Shown in pieces: positions 14,251 through 19,117 of a DNA stretch of 19,117 bases. Every line of letters begins with the position of its first letter. Position 1 is the stretch's first letter. The DNA is from Faecalibacterium sp. (lineage in GTDB: Bacteria > Bacillota > Clostridia > Oscillospirales > Ruminococcaceae), in contig JAHHRK010000022.1 in the NCBI GenBank assembly GCA_020025795.1, positions 1 to 19,117 of the forward strand, given 5' to 3'. The notes under the pieces are model-generated. The model searched no databases, was not told where the DNA came from, and saw only the letters and a program-made list of their open reading frames with translations. The translations under genes were made by a program, and so were the position numbers.

Positions 14251-15447
14251 TTATACAAATTCAATTTCTTCGCCCAGACGGATACGGATGCGCTCCGCTG
14301 CTTCTGCAGCTTCTGCTTCCAATTCAGCCAGACCGGGCATATTTGCCTCTGCTTCCAGAATCTCGCTCACTTCCGGGCGGATTTTCGGATGCGGGGGTGT
14401 AAAGATCGTGCAGCAATCCTCATACGGCAGGATGCTGGTCTCATAGGTCTGGATATAACGGCTGGTTTCAATGATTTCATTCTTATCCATGCCGATCAGC
14501 GGGCGCAGCACAGGCAGATCCTGTGCGCTGTCAGTGCACTGCAAAGCCTTCAAGGTCTGGCTGGCCACCTGTGCCAGGCTCTCACCGGTAATCAGAGCAT
14601 CGGCGCCGATGCGTTTTGCAATCTGGTTGGCAATGCGCATCATGCTGCGGCGCATCAGAACGGTGAACAGCACATCGGGGGCATTGTCGCGGATATATTC
14701 CTGGGGCTTGGTGTACGGCACCACAAACAGGTTGCAGCCGCCGGTATACACGCTGATTTTGCTTGCCAAAGCCATGACCTTCAGCTTTGCACGGTCGCTG
14801 GTGTACGGGGGCGAAGCAAAGTGGATGTGGTCCAGTGCCAGGCCACGGCGTGCCATGCGCCATGCTGCTACCGGACTGTCGATACCGCCGGACAGCAGAT
14901 TCAATGCGCGGCCGCTGGTACCAACTGGCAAACCACATTCGCCGGGAATCTTGGGTCCATGAATGTATGCGCCGTAGTCACGGATTTCTACGCAAACCTT
15001 GAACTGGGGCTTCTTCACGTCCACACGCAGGTGGGGGTGCTTGCTCAGCAGGAATGCACCTAGCTCTCGCATCAATTCCGGGCTCTGCATGGGGAAGGTC
15101 TTGTCGGCGCGCTTTGCGTCCACCTTAAAGGTGCGCACATCACGCAGAGAAGCACCCAGATATTCCTCTGCCACCTGGCAGATGGTGTCAAAATTCTTTT
15201 CGCACACCACGCTGCGGCTCAGTGCAGCCAGACCGAACACCTTGCTGACGCGCTCAAATGCTTCGTCCATGTCGATGTCGTCGGACATAGGCTCCATATA
15301 AAACGTAGACTGGGCACAATATACCTTGAACTCGCCCAACGGCTTCAGGCGATAGCGCAGAATCTTCATCAGTGCTTCTTCAAAGGTGTGCTTGTTCAGA
15401 CCCTTCAGGCTCATTTCGCCCTGATAACCCATCAAAACTTCTTTCAT
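14251..15447 (-). CDS. thiI: tRNA 4-thiouridine synthetase ThiI, short Gram-positive form
   Basis: Adenylates U8 of tRNA and replaces its oxygen with sulfur to give 4-thiouridine. The 398 residues hold an N-terminal ferredoxin-like part, a THUMP domain (about 60-165), and the PP-loop ATPase domain with LLSGGIDSP (184-192). The conserved YEDCCTIFTPPHP (342-354) has C345/C346, one of which should accept the persulfide. There is no C-terminal rhodanese domain, unlike E. coli ThiI (482 residues). In Bacillus this short form receives sulfur from the desulfurase NifZ encoded next to it, exactly the layout seen here. It starts 13 bases after the desulfurase stop with GTGAGG as ribosome binding site. 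Confidence 0.97.
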   Translation of the reverse strand: MKEVLMGYQGEMSLKGLNKHTFEEALMKILRYRLKPLGEFKVYCAQSTFYMEPMSDDIDMDEAFERVSKVFGLAALSRSVVCEKNFDTICQVAEEYLGASLRDVRTFKVDAKRADKTFPMQSPELMRELGAFLLSKHPHLRVDVKKPQFKVCVEIRDYGAYIHGPKIPGECGLPVGTSGRALNLLSGGIDSPVAAWRMARRGLALDHIHFASPPYTSDRAKLKVMALASKISVYTGGCNLFVVPYTKPQEYIRDNAPDVLFTVLMRRSMMRIANQIAKRIGADALITGESLAQVASQTLKALQCTDSAQDLPVLRPLIGMDKNEIIETSRYIQTYETSILPYEDCCTIFTPPHPKIRPEVSEILEAEANMPGLAELEAEAAEAAERIRIRLGEEIEFV

Positions 15448-15460
15448 TGTATCCTCACTT

Positions 15461-16609
15461 TTATCGTAATCTCTGCAATACTTTCATGCCGTCTTCCAGA
15501 CCGTTCAAAAAAGCATCCACATCTTCTTCGGTGTTATCTCCACAGAAAGATACGCGGATTGCCGTATTAACGCGGCGGCTGTCCAATCCCATTGCTTCCA
15601 GCGTATGGCTCTTAGCGCCCTTATCGCAGGCAGAGCCAGTAGAAATATATATGCCGCGGGTGGAAAGATGATTCAGCATGGTCTGGCTGTTGATGACCAT
15701 TTCAGAAAAGTTCAGCACTTCCGGCACGGCATCCGCTGGGCTGTTGATGATGATTTCCGGGAACGCTGCCAAACCGTCCCGCAGGCGCTGATTCAGTGCC
15801 CGAATATGAGCATTGCGTGCTGCCATATTGCTGCTCAGACGCTTGGCTGCTTCCGCCATGCCCATTGCGTAAGGCAGATTCTCGGTGCCGGGGCGCTTTT
15901 CCCGCTCCTGCTCGCCGCCGATATACGGGGGCGAAAAGGTCTGGAAATATTTCTCGTTCACATACAGTGCGCCAATGCCCTTGGGGGCGTGGATTTTATG
16001 GCCGCTGACCGTGAGTGTATCAATATTCTTCAGTTTGATTGGAATACGCATCCAAGCCTGTACGGCGTCCACATGGACCGCACAGCGGTTGTTGATTTTC
16101 TTGACCTCTGCCGCCAGACGCTCCACATCGTTGCGGGCACCGGTTTCATTATTGACCAGCATACAGGAAACCAGGATGGTGTTCTTGTTCACCTCAGCCA
16201 GCATCTTATCCACATTCAAAGTGCCGTCTGCTTCTGGTGCCACAAACACCACATCATAGCCTTCCTCACGCAGGCGCTTGGCAGGTTTGTCCACGCTGGC
16301 ATGTTCAAAGCCGGACACCACAATGCGCTTGCCGAAGGTCTTACTGCGCACAGCACCCAGCATGGCCATATTATTGCCTTCGCTGCCGCTGCCGGTGAAA
16401 AACAGCTCGCTGGATTTACAGCCCAGTGTTTTTGCAATGGCCGAACGGGCGCGATTCAGCTCCATGCCCGTTTCCACACCGGGAGAATATAAACTGGATG
16501 GATTAGCCCAGTACCGCAGCAATGCGTCCGAGACCACCTGTGCAACCTCCGGCGATACCATCGTCGTGGCTGCGTTATCCAGATAATGCAAATTAGGATC
16601 TTGTTTCAT
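15461..16609 (-). CDS. nifZ: Cysteine desulfurase, NifZ-like partner of ThiI
   Basis: PLP enzyme that loads a persulfide and passes it to ThiI. The 382 residues show YLDNAATT, FEHASV (101-106), HVDAVQA, SGHKIHAPKG with the PLP Lys K205, the RPGTENL loop, and STGSACDKGAKSH with catalytic C328. I start at ATG 16609 because GGAG lies 6 bases upstream; the in-frame TTG at 16621 overlaps that site. It is the first gene of nifZ-thiI-cinA-unknown. It is clearly a different paralogue from the iscS at 3225-4436 (different active-site loop and linkage). The symbol follows Bacillus usage for the ThiI-linked enzyme and is assigned from linkage. Confidence 0.9.
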   Translation of the reverse strand: MKQDPNLHYLDNAATTMVSPEVAQVVSDALLRYWANPSSLYSPGVETGMELNRARSAIAKTLGCKSSELFFTGSGSEGNNMAMLGAVRSKTFGKRIVVSGFEHASVDKPAKRLREEGYDVVFVAPEADGTLNVDKMLAEVNKNTILVSCMLVNNETGARNDVERLAAEVKKINNRCAVHVDAVQAWMRIPIKLKNIDTLTVSGHKIHAPKGIGALYVNEKYFQTFSPPYIGGEQEREKRPGTENLPYAMGMAEAAKRLSSNMAARNAHIRALNQRLRDGLAAFPEIIINSPADAVPEVLNFSEMVINSQTMLNHLSTRGIYISTGSACDKGAKSHTLEAMGLDSRRVNTAIRVSFCGDNTEEDVDAFLNGLEDGMKVLQRLR

Positions 16610-16615
16610 AGACTG

Positions 16616-16619
16616 CTCC
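16616..16619 (-). promoter_or_regulatory. Ribosome binding site that sets the nifZ start
   Basis: GGAG lies 6 bases before ATG 16609. The alternative TTG start (16621-16619) overlaps it and is therefore unlikely. Confidence 0.7.
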
Positions 16620-16654
16620 AATTTTTATTTTTAGACGCTATTCAATCAGTATAT

Positions 16655-16684
16655 AGTATACCACAAGCGCCCACGCCGCCACAA
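16655..16684 (-). promoter_or_regulatory. Candidate promoter of the nifZ-thiI-cinA operon
   Basis: TATACT (16660-16655, 5/6) is 18 bases downstream of TTGTGG (16684-16679, 3/6), about 45 bases before ATG 16609. The -10 is good and the -35 weak. Confidence 0.45.
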
Positions 16685-16756
16685 GGAAAAGCACACCGTA
16701 AATCGTTCTGTTTTCTGATTTCTGCCAGCAAATGCACCCAGTCTATCGATTTCCCG

Positions 16757-16785
16757 TTGACAGCCCCCGCTTGCTATGCTACTAT
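16757..16785 (+). promoter_or_regulatory. Promoter of the ZTP riboswitch-fhs transcript
   Basis: A perfect -35 TTGACA (16757-16762), a 17-base spacer and an extended -10 TGCTACTAT (TACTAT at 16780-16785). The RNA would begin near 16792, just ahead of the first riboswitch stem. Confidence 0.85.
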
Positions 16786-16795
16786 TTGAATGTAG

Positions 16796-16868
16796 CTACC
16801 GCTTGCTGACGGATAATCGTGGTGTACCACGGTGTAAGCGGAACAGCTTTATGCCGACCGTCTGGGCA
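16796..16868 (+). ncRNA. ZTP (pfl) riboswitch
   Basis: This leader matches the pfl motif that binds ZTP/ZMP, the alarmone of low 10-formyl-THF. P1 pairs CCGCTT (16799-16804) with AAGCGG (16836-16841). Inside it lies a hairpin CGTGG-TGTA-CCACG (16818-16831). A short linker leads to the hallmark 3' core CCGTCTGGGCA (16858-16868), matching the conserved CCGNCUGGGC. The gene downstream is fhs, a known ZTP-regulon member. The last bases of the core (GGGCA) are also the first bases of the terminator stem, so ligand binding should prevent termination and turn fhs on. Confidence 0.9.
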
Positions 16869-16900
16869 GCTTGCGTAGGAGTATGCAAGCTGCCTTTTTT
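16865..16900 (+). terminator. Riboswitch-controlled intrinsic terminator
   Basis: A 10-bp stem (GGCAGCTTGC 16865-16874 with GCAAGCTGCC 16885-16894) is followed by six T. Its 5' arm takes bases from the CUGGGC core of the ZTP aptamer, which makes the two folds mutually exclusive. Confidence 0.92.
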
Positions 16901-16975
16901 ATTTGCCGCAGGCAGGGCGGTCTTGGCCCTTTTGTCGTTTCACACTTCATAACCTATGGGAAAGGAAGATTCATT

Positions 16976-18637
16976 ATGCTGACTGATATTGAAATCGCCC
17001 AGAACGCATCCATGAAACCCATTGCACAGGTCGCTGAAAAGCTGGGCCTGTCCGAGGACCAGATTATCCCCTACGGCCGCTATAAAGCAAAAATCGATCA
17101 TCGCCTGCTGCACACCATGCCTGCAAAGGGCAAAATGATCCTGGTTACCGCAATCAGCCCCACCCCTGCCGGCGAAGGCAAAACCACTACCAGCGTTGGT
17201 CTGGCTGATGCACTGTGCAAGATGGGCAAACAGGCTATGCTGTGCCTGCGCGAGCCTTCTCTGGGACCTGTTTTCGGTGTCAAGGGTGGCGCAGCTGGCG
17301 GCGGTTACGCACAGGTTGTTCCTATGGAGGACATTAACCTGCATTTCACCGGCGACCTGCACGCCATTGGCGCAGCAAACAACCTGCTGGCTGCTATGAT
17401 TGACAACAGCATTCAGCAGGGCAATCCGCTGAACATCGATCCTCGCCGCATCACCTGGAAGCGTTGCATGGACATGAACGACCGTCAGCTGCGCTTTATT
17501 GTGGACGGCATTGGCGGCAAGGTCAACGGCACACCTCGTGAGGACGGCTTTGATATTACAGTTGCCAGCGAAGTCATGGCTATTTTCTGCCTGGCTACCA
17601 GCATCAGCGATCTGAAAGACCGCCTGAGCAAGATTGTCTGCGCCTACACCTATGACGGCCAGCCTGTTACCGCAGGACAGATTGGCGCTGCCGGTGCTAT
17701 GACCGCTCTGCTCAAGGACGCAATCGACCCCAACCTGGTACAGACGCTGGAAAACAATCCTGCTATCATCCACGGCGGTCCCTTTGCCAACATTGCCCAC
17801 GGCTGCAACAGCGTGATGGCTACCAAGCTGGGCCTGGCTCTGTCCGATTACGTCATCACCGAGGCTGGCTTCGGCGCTGACCTGGGCGCAGAGAAGTTCC
17901 TGGACATCAAGTGCCGCAAGGCTGATATTGCGCCCAGCGCAGTGGTTCTGGTTGCAACCATTCGCGCACTCAAGTGCCACGGTGGTGTTGCCAAGCCCGA
18001 CCTGAACACGCCCAATCTGGACGCTGTGAAGAAGGGCATCGAAAATCTGGGCCGTCACATTGAAAACATGAAGGATCAGTTTGGTCTGCCTGTTGTCGTT
18101 GCCATCAATGCTTTCCCCTCTGACACCGCAGAAGAGCAGGCATTCGTCGAGGATTACTGCCGCCAGATGGGCGTACCTTGCGCACTGAGCGAAGTGTTTG
18201 CCAAGGGCGGCGAAGGCGCACTGACGCTGGCTGAAGAAGTGCTGAAGATCATGGAGGACCGCCCCATCCGTTACACCTACGAGCTGGAGCAGCCTCTGAC
18301 CGAAAAGATCGAGGCCATTGCCAAGAAGATCTATCGTGCCGACAGCGTAAGTTACAGCGCTGCTGCTAAGAAGTCTTTGGACGAAATCACCGCCATGGGC
18401 TACGGCGACCTGCCTGTCTGCATCGCCAAGACCCAGTACAGCTTCAGCGATAACGCCAAACTGCTGGGCGCACCCACCGGCTTCCCCATGGAAGTGCGTG
18501 AAGTTCGCCTGAGCGCAGGCGCTGGCTTTGTGGTAGTCATCTGCGGCAATATCATGACCATGCCCGGTCTGCCCAAGAAACCCGCCGCTGTCAACATTGA
18601 TGTAGACAACGACGGCCGCATTACCGGTCTGTTCTAA
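16976..18637 (+). CDS. fhs: Formate-tetrahydrofolate ligase (10-formyl-THF synthetase)
   Basis: Joins formate to tetrahydrofolate using ATP, giving 10-formyl-THF for purine synthesis and one-carbon metabolism. The 553-residue length is normal (about 556). Seen motifs are TPAGEGKTTT (63-72, P-loop), the signature EPSLGPVFGVKGGAAGGGY (93-111), and EDINLHFTGD (118-127). I start at ATG 16976 behind GGAAAGGAAG; the frame extends upstream to 16871, but that part lies within the riboswitch terminator and is not protein-like. It is controlled by the ZTP riboswitch, so it should be induced when 10-formyl-THF is short. It is strongly codon-biased, which suggests high expression. No folD or fchA is adjacent in this window. 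Confidence 0.98.
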   Translation: MLTDIEIAQNASMKPIAQVAEKLGLSEDQIIPYGRYKAKIDHRLLHTMPAKGKMILVTAISPTPAGEGKTTTSVGLADALCKMGKQAMLCLREPSLGPVFGVKGGAAGGGYAQVVPMEDINLHFTGDLHAIGAANNLLAAMIDNSIQQGNPLNIDPRRITWKRCMDMNDRQLRFIVDGIGGKVNGTPREDGFDITVASEVMAIFCLATSISDLKDRLSKIVCAYTYDGQPVTAGQIGAAGAMTALLKDAIDPNLVQTLENNPAIIHGGPFANIAHGCNSVMATKLGLALSDYVITEAGFGADLGAEKFLDIKCRKADIAPSAVVLVATIRALKCHGGVAKPDLNTPNLDAVKKGIENLGRHIENMKDQFGLPVVVAINAFPSDTAEEQAFVEDYCRQMGVPCALSEVFAKGGEGALTLAEEVLKIMEDRPIRYTYELEQPLTEKIEAIAKKIYRADSVSYSAAAKKSLDEITAMGYGDLPVCIAKTQYSFSDNAKLLGAPTGFPMEVREVRLSAGAGFVVVICGNIMTMPGLPKKPAAVNIDVDNDGRITGLF

Positions 18638-18663
18638 TTTCTCCCATTTACGCATCAAAAAAG

Positions 18664-18726
18664 CCTGTCGTTCAAAGGCAAACGCCCGTCGTGACACAAC
18701 GTGAACCGGGATAAGCCTGACACAGG
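18664..18726. other. Unexplained structured spacer after fhs
   Basis: Between the fhs stop and its terminator lies about 60 bases with several small symmetries. AAGCCTG occurs twice as a direct repeat (18661-18667 and 18713-18719). CCTGT (18664-18668) can pair with ACAGG (18722-18726). Inside, CCCG...CGT and ACG...CGGG can pair. On the minus strand GCCT...AGGC is followed by six T, a weak terminator for the right-edge gene. I cannot name an element that explains it. Confidence 0.3.
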
Positions 18727-18740
18727 AAATTACAAATGAT

Positions 18741-18796
18741 AAAGCAGAACGCCATGAGAAAATCATGATAGATTTCTCATGGCGTTCTGCTTTTTT
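18741..18796 (+). terminator. Strong terminator downstream of fhs
   Basis: A 21-bp perfect stem (18741-18761 with 18773-18793, starting AAAGCAGAACGCC) with an 11-base loop, ending in six T on the plus strand. It lies about 100 bases after the fhs stop. In the other direction only three T follow, so it is mainly a plus-strand terminator. Confidence 0.92.
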
Positions 18797-18894
18797 CCGA
18801 AATGTGTACTTTATAAAAGTTGGAAGTAATTACAACTGGTTAGGAATACCTGAATCCGTCTAGCAGACTTCTTAAAATAGCTTACTGAAAATTC

Positions 18895-19117
18895 TTAATA
18901 TTCGTCTGGGTTAAATTGTTCATCGGTGATGATATAACTGTATTTCTTGATTTCCGGTTCTTTCCCCTCGTCCCATGTTTCGATGTTGATTTGAAACGTA
19001 GTGCCATCAAATTTCATGCGACCTTGATAGCTTCCATCCCCCATCGATACGATGCTGCCTGTCTTTTCGCTTTGTTCCCAGTCGATGTTATTTATGTAAA
19101 CCAAACGGCCAAGGCAA
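18895..19117 (-). CDS. Unknown protein, 5' end cut off by the window edge
   Basis: The frame is open from the right edge down to a stop at 18895-18897, giving the last 73 or so residues of a longer protein. The visible part begins CLGRLVYINNIDWEQSEK and ends KYSYIITDEQFNPDEY. A TTG at 19104 lies in frame but the frame continues past it to the edge, so the true start is probably outside. Acidic residues and alternating strands (GRMKFDGTTFQINIETWDEG) suggest a small beta-rich domain. I recognise no family. Composition is more AT-rich than in fhs. Confidence 0.5.
   Translation of the reverse strand, partial: CLGRLVYINNIDWEQSEKTGSIVSMGDGSYQGRMKFDGTTFQINIETWDEGKEPEIKKYSYIITDEQFNPDEY

Noticed and set aside
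16940..18766. A 608-codon open frame on the minus strand opposite fhs.
   Set aside because: It is the antisense of a highly conserved, codon-biased gene; its translation is rich in Cys/His/Gln with no family features, and it starts inside the fhs terminator hairpin.

Overview
The window reads as chromosomal housekeeping DNA from a Clostridia-type Firmicute, most likely a gut Oscillospiraceae/Ruminococcaceae member of the Faecalibacterium/Gemmiger/Subdoligranulum kind. This placement is inferred from gene content and was not computed. Supporting signs are strong AGGAGG-type ribosome binding sites, moderate-to-high GC coding DNA with AT-rich spacers, a ThiI without a rhodanese domain paired with its own cysteine desulfurase, NifU/IscU-type Fe-S assembly with an Rrf2 regulator, a ZTP-riboswitch-controlled fhs, and clostridial PAP2 and metallophosphoesterase variants. 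No transposase, integrase, phage gene or CRISPR array was seen.

Layout. 1-672: a gene on the minus strand that runs off the left edge, possibly frameshifted near its start. 728-2599 (minus): pfkB-type sugar-phosphate kinase, then nagB with its own candidate promoter and an 18-bp hairpin terminator. 2636-5106: iron-sulfur cluster module with iscS-iscU on the minus strand and the Rrf2 regulator gene divergent on the plus strand, sharing a 226-bp control region with a candidate operator. 5118-7220: bidirectional terminator, a MATE exporter and a PAP2 phosphatase, both minus. 7275-7532: tRNA-Arg(UCU) and tRNA-His(GUG) with a consensus promoter and a terminator. 7642-8712 (minus): a DUF1643 protein and a second PAP2 protein with altered motifs. 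8857-11470 (plus): a signal-peptide-less protein joining a ParB/sulfiredoxin-like segment to a BMP/PnrA-type ligand-binding domain, followed by a metallophosphoesterase. 11588-11926 (plus): a small lipoprotein. 12105-16609 (minus): operon nifZ-like desulfurase, thiI, cinA and an unknown tail-anchored protein. 16757-18793 (plus): promoter, ZTP riboswitch, intrinsic terminator, fhs and its terminator. 18895-19117 (minus): a gene entering from the right edge.

How the genes fit together. Two separate sulfur-trafficking units lie in the window: IscS/IscU under an Rrf2 regulator for general Fe-S assembly, and NifZ/ThiI for 4-thiouridine in tRNA. The fhs unit links one-carbon folate status, sensed as ZTP, to 10-formyl-THF supply. 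nagB and pfkB both feed sugar phosphates toward glycolysis. The most unusual locus is the ParB-like/BMP fusion with its metallophosphoesterase partner: it looks like a cytoplasmic sensor built from an extracellular transporter receptor domain.
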